Translations under genes and position numbers: made by a program
The notes under the pieces: model-generated
Told to the model about the DNA's origin: nothing
The model's database searches: none
What the model saw: the letters and a program-made list of their open reading frames with translations, nothing else
Part shown: piece by piece, positions 18,062 to 25,881 of the stretch
How the letters are laid out: every line of letters starts with the position of its first letter
Numbering within the stretch: the first letter of the stretch is position 1
From: Deltaproteobacteria bacterium
GTDB lineage: Bacteria > Myxococcota_A > UBA9160 > UBA4427
Direction: 5' to 3'
Assembly: GCA_002719955.1 (NCBI GenBank)
Contig: PBFW01000072.1
Location: 1 to 64,000, forward strand
DNA: 64,000 bases

Positions 18062-18667
18062 CTAGTCGCGGCGCTGACGACCGTCCAGCATCCCGAAGCG
18101 CTTCATGTGGTAGCGGACCGTCGAACGATCCTTGCCCATCCGGCGCGCCATTTCGGCGATATTCCCGCGCGTCTCGAAGAGCAGCTCCTCGAGCAGATCG
18201 AAGAGTTCGCGATCGCGCAGCCCGCGAGCCTGCGATGCGGTCAGGTTGGGTGCGCGCCGAGCTTCCGGGCAAGCGGGTCCGCCCTCGACGAGTTCACGCG
18301 CCACCTGCCCCACGCGACCCAGATCGCAGCGCGACTGGAGGAAGCGATTGGCCCCCACGCGCATCGCCTCCTCGCATTCCGAAATCGAACCTTCCGCAGA
18401 GAGCACGACAACGGGGATATCCGAGGTCTCGCGCAAGCGCCGCACCAGCCCGATCCCATCGATGCGAGGCCGCTCGTCATTCGTCACGACCAGGTCGGGC
18501 GGCTGGCGAGCGACACGCTCGAGCGCGTCGCGACCGTCCTCCGCGACCTGCACCCGGAATCCAGCTTCTGATAGGCAGAGCCCAAGCAACCCCTGGGCCC
18601 CCTCGCGATCCCCCACGAGCAGCACCTGCTCGAAACCTCGCCCTACGATTCGCCCAGCATTCGCCAT
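18062..18667 (-). CDS. Response-regulator-like protein with atypical receiver and Fis-type HTH
   Basis: 201 residues. Residues about 14-125 form a receiver-like domain and the last 50 a Fis-type helix-turn-helix (F-E-T-R-G-N-I-A-E-M-A-R-R-M-G-K-D-R-S-T). There is no sigma-54 AAA domain between them. The usual phospho-acceptor position (D-L-V-L-L-D) reads D-L-V-V-T-N, giving Asn63 (with Asp64 next to it). The conserved Lys (Y-L-T-K-P) is replaced by Ser (F-L-Q-S-R). One of the two acidic-pocket residues is also missing (V-G-D). Classical His-Asp phosphorelay control is therefore doubtful. AGGAGG lies 6 bases before the ATG at 18667. No histidine kinase is adjacent. The 262 bases to the next feature hold nothing recognisable. 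Confidence 0.85.
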   Translation of the reverse strand: MANAGRIVGRGFEQVLLVGDREGAQGLLGLCLSEAGFRVQVAEDGRDALERVARQPPDLVVTNDERPRIDGIGLVRRLRETSDIPVVVLSAEGSISECEEAMRVGANRFLQSRCDLGRVGQVARELVEGGPACPEARRAPNLTASQARGLRDRELFDLLEELLFETRGNIAEMARRMGKDRSTVRYHMKRFGMLDGRQRRD

Positions 18668-18929
18668 GACCACCTCCTGGGAAATCGGACTCCGTTCGGC
18701 TCTGGCTCCAGCAAGGGTGACATGACGGACTGTCAGATGGACATCAGAACCATGAGACGAGCGACCAACGCGATTTCGCCTCCCCTTTGGCGGGCACCTC
18801 GCAAGCATTCACGAGAGGACCTCGAGGCTCATCCCGAGACTCTCGAACGACCCCGACCCACGCTAGAAAGCCGGACCTTTCCCCCTGCGCGGAGCCGCCC
18901 AGCCCCCCCGATCAGACGGCAAACCGACG

Positions 18930-19558
18930 ATGACGCCCGACCTCCGTATCCGTGGACTCTCCGGTGCCCTGAACGCCGAGATTCAAGGCCTCGACCTCTC
19001 GAGACCCCTCTCCGGCGCCGACCGCACAGAACTCCTCTCGGCGCTCCATCACGATGGCGTCCTCTGCATCCGGGACCAGAAGTTGACCTACGACAGCCAT
19101 ATTGCGCTGGCCAAGCATTTCGGCGCTCCGGATATCCATCCGATCGCCAACGGACTGGAGGCGCACCCCGAGATCATTCCGGGACGCAAACCCGCCGGGG
19201 AGGAGGCCTTCTTCGGAATCTCGTCGCACTCCGACAACAGCTTTTTCGAGCGGCCGAGCAGGCCCGCGGTGCTCTGCGGGGGGCGGGTTCCGCCCGTGGG
19301 CGACGACACACGTCCACGCATCGATGGAACGGGCCTGGGAAACGCTCTCGGAGCCCCTGAAGCGATTCCTCGAAGCCTTGCGCGCGAATCCACAGCGCTC
19401 GCGTCGCCTACGACCCGAAAGGGACCGGCGATGCCAAAGACAACGGCACCGTTGCGATCCGGGACAACCGTCGGCTCCAACACTACGCCATCAACGATTA
19501 CGCGGACTCCGATCGCCTGATATTTCACATCACGATCACCGGCGAGCCACCCTGCTGA
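18930..19558 (+). pseudogene. Broken TauD/TfdA-family dioxygenase
   Basis: The start reads well as an Fe(II)/2-oxoglutarate dioxygenase: A-E-I-Q-G-L-D-L-S-R-P-L, H-D-G-V-L-C-I-R-D-Q, and the iron-binding H100-S-D102 in S-S-H-S-D-N-S-F. After P-P-V-G-D-D-T (about 19310) the homology moves to another frame (S-M-E-R-A-W-E-T-L-S-E-P-L-K-R-F-L) and near 19387 to the third frame (H-S-A-R-V-A-Y-D-P-K). That frame ends with A-I-R-D-N-R-R-L-Q-H-Y-A-I-N-D-Y and a stop at 19556-19558. Compared with the usual 280-300 residues, roughly 80 are missing between Y-D-P and D-N-R. Two shifts and a deletion argue for a true pseudogene. It converges on exbD. Confidence 0.75.
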
Positions 19559-19580
19559 TGCACGCGCCGACGCGCCCCGA

Positions 19581-19982
19581 TCAGCCCCCGTCCGCGGCGA
19601 TGGCGATCTCGTTGACGCCCGCTGCCTTCGCGGCGTCCATCACCTGAACGAGCAGGTGGTTCTGGGACTTTTCATCGGCCTGGACGACGATCGCGCCCTG
19701 CGGGTTCTCGCCGTGGAGACGTTCGATATTTGCGCGCAGAGATTTGGGGTCGACCTGTCGCCGATCGATCCAGATTTGACCGTTCTCGGTGATGGCGATC
19801 AGGATATTGCCCTTGTCCTTGGAGATCGCGGTTCGCGCGGGAGGCCGAATGACGTCGACGCCCGCCTCCTTCACGAAGGAAGCCGTCACGATGAAAAAGA
19901 TCAGCATGATGAACACGACGTCCAGCATGGGGGTCATGTTCACTTCGCTCTGCGCTGTTTCGCGCATTCGCCTGCCACGCAT
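19581..19982 (-). CDS. ExbD/TolR-family energy-transducing protein
   Basis: 133 residues: a short cytoplasmic N-terminus, one membrane helix with the family-conserved Asp (M-T-P-M-L-D-V-V-F-I-M-L-I-F-F-I-V-T) and a periplasmic domain ending V-N-E-I-A-I-A-A. ExbD-type proteins couple the proton gradient across the inner membrane to TonB-dependent uptake or envelope work, always together with an ExbB/TolQ partner. None is visible here, so it is an orphan in this window. The ATG at 19982 has GGAG about 10 bases upstream; the ATG at codon 6 is an alternative. Confidence 0.9.
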   Translation of the reverse strand: MRGRRMRETAQSEVNMTPMLDVVFIMLIFFIVTASFVKEAGVDVIRPPARTAISKDKGNILIAITENGQIWIDRRQVDPKSLRANIERLHGENPQGAIVVQADEKSQNHLLVQVMDAAKAAGVNEIAIAADGG

Positions 19983-20449
19983 CTATCAAGTCTCCTGGGC
20001 TTCTCGACGTTTTCACGATCGTTTGACTCGTCGGAGTCGACCGGACCGGGTTCGAATGCGCCTGGGAATCCTCCTTCGTTCCCCCCCCGAGCGTTCGTCC
20101 TGCTCGCGTCGGGCGCTCGCCCTGTGATGCTCCGGGCCAACGAGTGGACCGGAGCAATGGTCGGGATCTGGGTTTCTGAGGGAATCGTCGATCGAGGCTT
20201 CGATCACGAACGTGGGGCGCGTTCGAGTCTGGCGGCTCCTTGAGTCGTCATCGGGAGCCATAGGCTAGGCTCGCCGCCCCCGGGTAGCAAGGCATCCACC
20301 AAAGATGCCGCCCAGGCCCCCCCTCACTCGAGCTGACGGTCCGCGGGATCGCGGACCTCGCACCCCCCTCCGCCCTGCCCGGGCGACCCGAATCTGCTGG
20401 TTCGGCGGATTCCAAAGCCTCGTCGAGCCGGGAGTGTCTTTCGGCCCCG
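19983..20449. other. Gene-free interval between exbD and the DUF3604 pair
   Basis: 467 bases. No reading frame here has family-like content on either strand. The only structure I see is the perfect hairpin at 20338-20357, described separately. The promoter of exbD should lie in the lower part of this stretch, but I see no convincing -35/-10 pair. Confidence 0.5.
20338..20357 (-). terminator. Perfect 8-bp GC hairpin, possible terminator
   Basis: GGTCCGCG and its exact reverse complement CGCGGACC flank the loop GGAT. It lies about 93 bases past the stop of the DUF3604 gene in its direction of transcription. There is no U-tract, so it would be an atypical terminator or an mRNA 3'-end stabiliser. 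Confidence 0.4.
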
Positions 20450-22720
20450 CTATCGAGTGCGGACGAAAATCGGCGAGGACCAGGCGTGCTCCTCGTTGTC
20501 CGACAGGCAATCGTCCTCACGAGAGGTCCGCGCATCCGTATAACAGGGATTCACGGAGACACAGTTGCCCTCGGCGTCGAAGCTGCACCGGAAGCCGCCG
20601 CCGTTCACCGCGGGGGTCGCTTCCTGGATCGCACGCGCGTAGTAGATCACCTCGCCGCCCTCGGGATCGGAGGGGTCGAAATCCGGGTCTACGAACTCGG
20701 CTCGACAGCCCTCTCCCACATCCTCGCACTCGAAAACCTGCCAGGGATCCTCGACCCGCGTCTCGATGGACTCGCGCGCATCGGATTGAGCGCGAATCCG
20801 AACGATCTCGAGGCGATCGATCGCGTGGCGGCGATCGCCCGGGTGATAACACTCGCCGAGGCAGACGGCCTCGAGGCGCTCCGGCCCAAGTGCCTGCCCG
20901 ACGAAATCCGGGCAGCCGGGCTTCTGTTCGAAAGCCCCGGCGGCCTTCACCCGGAAGACGGGTGCGGCGCGTTGTTGCGTAATGACCGAGCCCATGGGCG
21001 CCTCCCCCCCCGGCCCGTTCAGAAGGTCGAACCACAACAGAATCCGATCGCCAGAGGTTGCATAGACCTCTCGCGCTTCGAAGGCCGACCAGATCGACTC
21101 CCGTCGACGCGACTGCGAGTGAACGGCCGCCAACCCGCCGGTCAGGAGAAAGGACGCACCTCGTTCGAGATCGCGACGACCCGTCAGCGGCACATCCTCG
21201 AGTTTGATCTCACGGCTGCGGGCTTCCGGTTCGGCGCCATTGCCCATGAAAAACCGGGTCAGCGGCGAACGCGACATCGCTTCGGTGTTCTCGAGGCGCG
21301 CGAATTCCTTGAAACCGTTTCCTGCTCGGGCATCGTGGGTATCGCTCGCACCGATGAACCCAAAACGAAAGGCCTGCTCCTCACCCGTCTCGTCCACGCT
21401 GCGAAGTGCGAGCGCGGATTGCGCCGACCCGCCCGGACGATGAGAAAAGGCGGGATTGAAACAATCGCGACACTGATCGCAGTCGAGCCAATCATCCACG
21501 TCCGCGCCGGGCACGCTCAGATGTCCGGCCGCCCCCGCCCTCAAGTAGAGTTCACGCGCCTCCACTTCGCGGGCTTCGCAATTCGGCGCATTGGGATCCG
21601 ACATCTCTTCCCGCTCACAGCGCGCGCGGATGACCTCCCCCGCCCGCCAACAACAGGGCAGATAATCCGGGCTCGGTTCGGGGCAGATGAGCGCGTCCTC
21701 GCCGGTCGCGAAGGCTCCGGGCCAATCGCGATAAACTTCGGCGCTCCCGTGCCCCGAGTAGATTTCGAAGAGCAGTTGACGATCGGGGTCGTGTTGGCCG
21801 CTCTCTAGTTCGCGGGCGAGCGAGAAACCGCGAGGCGTCATCAATCCCCAGCTCGTCCCATGCGGGATCACGATCGAGGGCGTATCCCAGCGATCGAGTT
21901 TTTCGTGGAGTTCTTTCGGGTCGACCGCGACCTCGTGGCAGTCGAGGGGGAGTTCGAGGGGATCCACGCCCGGCTGGCAATAGGGCACAGAAGCCACTTC
22001 TTCGGCGTAGAGCGCGTAGTCGGAGTAGATCTGCCGGTTCGAAAAATCCGCCATCGAGAAGAGCACCCGGCCCACGAAAGGAAACGCAGCCACCCGGAAC
22101 TCCGGGCGCGGCGCCGCAATCGGGCGGCGCGGAACGAGGTCGCGATCGGTCTCGAAGAGAATCACGTTCTTGTGCCCGTAATGGTCTTCGGGAGTGCCTC
22201 CCACCTGAGACCACTCCCATCCGAGGAACGCGACCGAATCGGGATCGTTCGGATCGCCCGCCCGGGCATTGCACTCGGCGATCGAATCGATCGTTTCGCT
22301 CCAATGGCGCGGGCTGATCCCCTCGGCGTGATCGTTGATGCTCCAGAAATCGAGATCCGCACACAGGCGCGCGAAATCGCAAGCGTCCGCGGGCGGATGC
22401 AGACCACTTCCGCCCATCATGGGCAGGCTCGTCATGAAGGCGTCCGGCGAGAAGGTGGTATGCACGTGCAGATCGCCGAAGAGAATCTGCTTCGGATCGC
22501 CGGTCGCCGTTGCGGGATGTAGCCCCGTCTGGCGCGATGCCCGCGCGTCGACAACCGTCGCGGGAATCTCGACGTCCGCGGACAGACCGGAGACCTGATG
22601 CTCACCCTTGCAACCGGCGGTCGCCCCAAGAATACCCAGGAGCAGGCAGAAAACGAATATGATCCGCCGGCGCGGGCGGCCGCTCCGACTCAGGGCGTGT
22701 ACCAGATGGGAGAGGTCCAA
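20450..22720 (-). CDS. DUF3604 (PHP-superfamily) lipoprotein, second of a tandem pair
   Basis: 756 residues. A signal with lipobox (G-A-T-A-G-C, Cys37) is followed by the PHP-like metal motif F-G-D-L-H-V-H-T. Further conserved pieces are D-H-A-E-G, H-K-N-V-I, I-P-H-G-T-S-W-G, G-F-I-G-A-S-D-T-H and V-Y-A-T-S-G-D-R-I. Relatives are predicted metal-dependent phosphoesterases or hydrolases; the reaction is not known to me. It is Cys-rich after export. The start is a TTG at 22720: AGGAG lies 5 bases upstream and no ATG or GTG precedes the signal helix. The start lies 31 bases inside the preceding DUF3604 gene, so translation is probably coupled. Confidence 0.88.
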   Translation of the reverse strand: MDLSHLVHALSRSGRPRRRIIFVFCLLLGILGATAGCKGEHQVSGLSADVEIPATVVDARASRQTGLHPATATGDPKQILFGDLHVHTTFSPDAFMTSLPMMGGSGLHPPADACDFARLCADLDFWSINDHAEGISPRHWSETIDSIAECNARAGDPNDPDSVAFLGWEWSQVGGTPEDHYGHKNVILFETDRDLVPRRPIAAPRPEFRVAAFPFVGRVLFSMADFSNRQIYSDYALYAEEVASVPYCQPGVDPLELPLDCHEVAVDPKELHEKLDRWDTPSIVIPHGTSWGLMTPRGFSLARELESGQHDPDRQLLFEIYSGHGSAEVYRDWPGAFATGEDALICPEPSPDYLPCCWRAGEVIRARCEREEMSDPNAPNCEAREVEARELYLRAGAAGHLSVPGADVDDWLDCDQCRDCFNPAFSHRPGGSAQSALALRSVDETGEEQAFRFGFIGASDTHDARAGNGFKEFARLENTEAMSRSPLTRFFMGNGAEPEARSREIKLEDVPLTGRRDLERGASFLLTGGLAAVHSQSRRRESIWSAFEAREVYATSGDRILLWFDLLNGPGGEAPMGSVITQQRAAPVFRVKAAGAFEQKPGCPDFVGQALGPERLEAVCLGECYHPGDRRHAIDRLEIVRIRAQSDARESIETRVEDPWQVFECEDVGEGCRAEFVDPDFDPSDPEGGEVIYYARAIQEATPAVNGGGFRCSFDAEGNCVSVNPCYTDARTSREDDCLSDNEEHAWSSPIFVRTR

Positions 22721-24663
22721 GCGCGCTCCTGGATCACTGGCTCATGCCGAGGGCTACAGCAGGCTTCGTAGCCGGCCGTGATCGTCGAGGGGTCTTTACA
22801 ATTCACACCCGCGTCGACACACAGATGCTGACTCCAACGACAACTCGGATTTTCGAGGACACGCGCATAGTAGAAGGCATTCTGTCCGGGCTCGAAATCG
22901 CGATCCCGCCAGACACCGCAGAGCTGCGTCGCTCCCTCGCCCTTCGGTTCGCAGGTCTCGAGGTCGATGCTCGCGCGATTCCTGCCCCCCGCCACGTCGA
23001 TCACCAACTCGTGTGTCTCGCCCTTCTCGACCCAGCCCTTCACGATCTGGATCCTTTGGAGAGGCGTGCCGGGTGCACCGTCGGTGCCGGGATCCTGAAG
23101 CGCCCAGATCGCGAAACTCGGATCCTTGTCCTTTTCGCCCCGGACCGGTAGGTCTCCGCCCATCGGCACCCCCTGTTCGTACCCCAGAGCCGCGAAGTCA
23201 TCGGCTTTGCAGAGGCTCTTATCGAGGCCCCACCCCCCGAAGAAACGCACGATGGGCCGCGTTCCACTCGTGCCGTAGGCCTCGCGCCTCTGCATCGCCG
23301 CAAAGAGCGAATCGCGGGCGTTTTCCTCGGCCCACAGGACGGCCAGGCCGCCCGGGTTGAACTCGAGGTCGTCGGGCAGACCGACCGTCTTTCGACTGCC
23401 TGCACCCCCATGACCCTTCGCATCGTCCTCCGCGACGAGTCCGGGCGTCCCCAGATGCGTGTCGGTACTCGCGATGATTCCAAATTTCAGCGGGTTCGCG
23501 CCGAGTTCGCTCTCGAGCAGAACCCCTTTCTTGAGCGCGCCGCGCACCATCGCGCGGGGATCGGGCGTGAGGTCGGGGGCGCCCGAAAGATTCCCGGCAA
23601 GTCCGGTCGACGCGATCCGACCGACACCGGCGAAGCTGTTGTAGCTGAGCTTTTCAAAGCCGCAGAGCTCGTCCTTTGTATCGCGACCGGGCAAGCACTC
23701 GGAGTCTCCCTTGTGCTGCATGATCTCGACCAGTGGCTCCCAGCGTTGACGAAGTTCTGCCTCCTTCCTGTCCACGGACACGTCGATGTCCTGGGGTCCG
23801 GTCAACTTCGCCGAAGCGAACATCAGGCCGGGCCCGCTGATATTGGAGTTATGCGGGATGGTCAGCGCGTCGCAACCTTCGATCCCCTCGACGCAATCGC
23901 TCTGCAAATGCGCCCAGAGATCGTAGGCCGAAGGCGTCTCGACCCAGCTCGGTGGCAGGTTCGGGACCCTCTCATTCCGAAAGACGACGTTGCGATGGAG
24001 ATTCTCGCCATTCCCGACCGATGCGGTCCACTCGTAGCCCACGAAGCTCGTGAACGAACACTGCGCCGTTCGGTCGTAGGCCTCTTCGGCGGCGGCCTGG
24101 ATATCGGCCCAGACGATCCTGGCCTGATCCCTGCACAGGGAGCCGTCGGGCCCGCAAAAACCAAAACGGGTTCGCATCATCAGGCTCCGAACCGCGAAGA
24201 ACCCGAAGGTCGATGGACGAAAATTCTGGTAGATCCAACACAGGTCCGATTCGTAGCCAGGGGATCCCGGTGTCGAGCAGGTCCGAATCTCGCCCAGGAG
24301 TTCCGCGTGATCCGAGAGCACGGTGAAGTCGAGGGGGCGGCGCAGCTGGGCCGTGCGCTGGGCCGTGCCGTCCGGCGCATAGGGTTGAAGACCGACTCGC
24401 TCACCCCTGGCAAAGCGATAGGCGTCGCGCGGCGTATTCCGTGTGTCCTGACCGTTCGCATCGAAGGAGTAGACGGTGTGGACGTGGGTATCGCCGAAGA
24501 AGGGCTGGCGCGAAGACTCGTATTGATTGCACTCCTCGCGGGTTTCGCTGTATTCCCGCGCTGTCGACTCCGGCGCGGAAAGGGAGAGAAGCGCCGCGAT
24601 GAGAACGAAGAACGAGGCCTGCCCACCCGCCCCTGAGCCATCCTGCCATCGCGTCCGCCACAT
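22690..24663 (-). CDS. DUF3604 (PHP-superfamily) exported protein, first of a tandem pair
   Basis: 657 residues from the ATG at 24663, which has GGAGGG six bases upstream; a longer frame to 24777 lacks this. It has a signal peptide (A-S-F-F-V-L-I-A-A-L-L-S-L-S-A), then F-F-G-D-T-H-V-H-T (PHP motif), L-S-D-H-A-E-L-L-G, H-R-N-V-V-F, I-P-H-N-S-N-I-S, G-I-I-A-S-T-D-T-H-L-G and A-Y-G-T-S-G-T-R. It is clearly a paralogue of the next gene, but without the lipobox, so it is likely soluble in the periplasm or secreted. Both carry many cysteines, suggesting disulfides. Enzymatic role unknown. Confidence 0.9.
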   Translation of the reverse strand: MWRTRWQDGSGAGGQASFFVLIAALLSLSAPESTAREYSETREECNQYESSRQPFFGDTHVHTVYSFDANGQDTRNTPRDAYRFARGERVGLQPYAPDGTAQRTAQLRRPLDFTVLSDHAELLGEIRTCSTPGSPGYESDLCWIYQNFRPSTFGFFAVRSLMMRTRFGFCGPDGSLCRDQARIVWADIQAAAEEAYDRTAQCSFTSFVGYEWTASVGNGENLHRNVVFRNERVPNLPPSWVETPSAYDLWAHLQSDCVEGIEGCDALTIPHNSNISGPGLMFASAKLTGPQDIDVSVDRKEAELRQRWEPLVEIMQHKGDSECLPGRDTKDELCGFEKLSYNSFAGVGRIASTGLAGNLSGAPDLTPDPRAMVRGALKKGVLLESELGANPLKFGIIASTDTHLGTPGLVAEDDAKGHGGAGSRKTVGLPDDLEFNPGGLAVLWAEENARDSLFAAMQRREAYGTSGTRPIVRFFGGWGLDKSLCKADDFAALGYEQGVPMGGDLPVRGEKDKDPSFAIWALQDPGTDGAPGTPLQRIQIVKGWVEKGETHELVIDVAGGRNRASIDLETCEPKGEGATQLCGVWRDRDFEPGQNAFYYARVLENPSCRWSQHLCVDAGVNCKDPSTITAGYEACCSPRHEPVIQERAWTSPIWYTP

Positions 24664-25290
24664 TCGAATCCCTCCGGCACCGGCCAACCGGAGCTCAAGC
24701 TCGGCCCCGGGCTCAGCGCGTGGGATGGTGGAGCGGAGTCCAGAGAGCGTCAACCGGCACGCGGGATAGCGATCCATTCAGGTGCCGATGGGCTGACCTC
24801 GACCCATAGGGATTCGCCTCGGCGCGCAACACGGCAGCGAGGCCCGCGCCCCCCGGACCCCGAGCGGAATTCGACGAGGGGCGCCGAGTCAGATCTCGTT
24901 CAGGCCATCGAAGAGGGGCTCGGTGGCTCTATTCGGTTGTGCAGCCGCTGTGGTTTTCTCAAGAAGATCGAAGGGTTGTCTTGATTCGGCGATCCGCTCA
25001 GCGCTCTTCCAAGAGCAGTTGGACTCAAGCAAACCGAGCAGACGCCTTTTCTCTTTCGCTTCCTGCTTTGCGAACGGCCTCCGGGCATTTCGGGCCAGTT
25101 CGAGGAGCTAGGCACCTCGAGGTCGATGCCATGCCGTGCACTCGAACTCGACTGGCGCAGACCTCGATGCGGTGAAGGTGCTGGAGCTTGCTGCTGGTTG
25201 GACCGTCGGAAGACCCTATTGTGTATCCCTTGTCTCCAACCGGGCATCATCGTGACGGCCTATTCGTGCACCACGGACGAGGAGCGGGTG
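24664..25290. other. Gene-free interval between DUF3604 and cupin genes
   Basis: 627 bases between divergent genes. Frames present are low-complexity or Ser/Arg/Pro-rich and look non-coding. There is a 14-base perfect palindrome GCTCTTCCAAGAGC near 25002. Promoters for both directions should be here; I see only a weak candidate (TTGGAC near 25199 with TGTATC 18 bases on) before the cupin gene. Confidence 0.45.
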
Positions 25291-25881
25291 ATGAAGCGAA
25301 GCCCTATCAGCGGCAGACCCTCGATATTGGTCGGCGCCCTGGCCGTGATGTCCGGCATATGGCTGCTGCCTTCCGGTACAGCGCTGGCCGAGGACCGCGA
25401 CGCAGCTGGCCTCCGCGTCGTCGTCACAACGATCGGAGATGACGGGATCTCCCGATTCGGAAGTGATGGGGAGCCCGGATTCTTTGTTCGTTCGGGCGAG
25501 GACTCCTTCATGGGAGACATCTGGAACATCGCGGGGACTCCTTCGACCAACCAGGATGGTGCCCCTCCAACCGCCTACCAGCTCGAACCCGAGGGCACGG
25601 GTGGAGTGAAATTCCGCGTTGCGCAGATTCCACCGCGGACGTCCGCGGAGGTCGAGGGGCCGTCGAATCACGAAGGCTCGGAGCACGGCATGCACCAGAC
25701 CAATACGATCGACTTCATCACGATCGTCTCGGGTGAAATCTGGCTTCGTCTGGATGACGGTGTTGAAAAGCGACTCCGGGCGGGAGACACGCTGGTCCAG
25801 CGTGGCACCCGTCACGCCTGGATCAATCGCAGCGATCGCCCGTGCGTGTTCTCGGCCGTCATGGTGAAGGCCGGAGAATGA
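25291..25881 (+). CDS. Exported cupin-domain protein
   Basis: 196 residues from the ATG at 25291, preceded by GGAGCGGGTG at a suitable distance. A signal peptide ends about A-L-A-E-D. The C-terminal half is a cupin barrel: H-G-M-H-Q-T-N-T-I-D-F-I-T-I-V-S-G-E-I-W with the metal-type His pair, and G-D-T-L-V-Q-R-G-T-R-H-A-W. The usual Glu of cupin motif 1 appears to be replaced by Asp. The domain could be an isomerase, dioxygenase or sugar/ligand-binding barrel. Its stop overlaps the start of the cytochrome-sugar dehydrogenase gene (ATGA at 25878), so the two are probably co-produced in the periplasm and may act on related substrates. Confidence 0.85.
   Translation: MKRSPISGRPSILVGALAVMSGIWLLPSGTALAEDRDAAGLRVVVTTIGDDGISRFGSDGEPGFFVRSGEDSFMGDIWNIAGTPSTNQDGAPPTAYQLEPEGTGGVKFRVAQIPPRTSAEVEGPSNHEGSEHGMHQTNTIDFITIVSGEIWLRLDDGVEKRLRAGDTLVQRGTRHAWINRSDRPCVFSAVMVKAGE

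Noticed and set aside
23410..24636. Plus-strand frame of 408 codons
   Set aside because: Antisense to the DUF3604 gene, which has a signal peptide, conserved motifs and a strong ribosome site.
24900..25250. Minus-strand frame of 116 codons between the DUF3604 and cupin genes
   Set aside because: Ser/Arg/Pro/Gln-rich, no ribosome site and no domain; looks non-coding.
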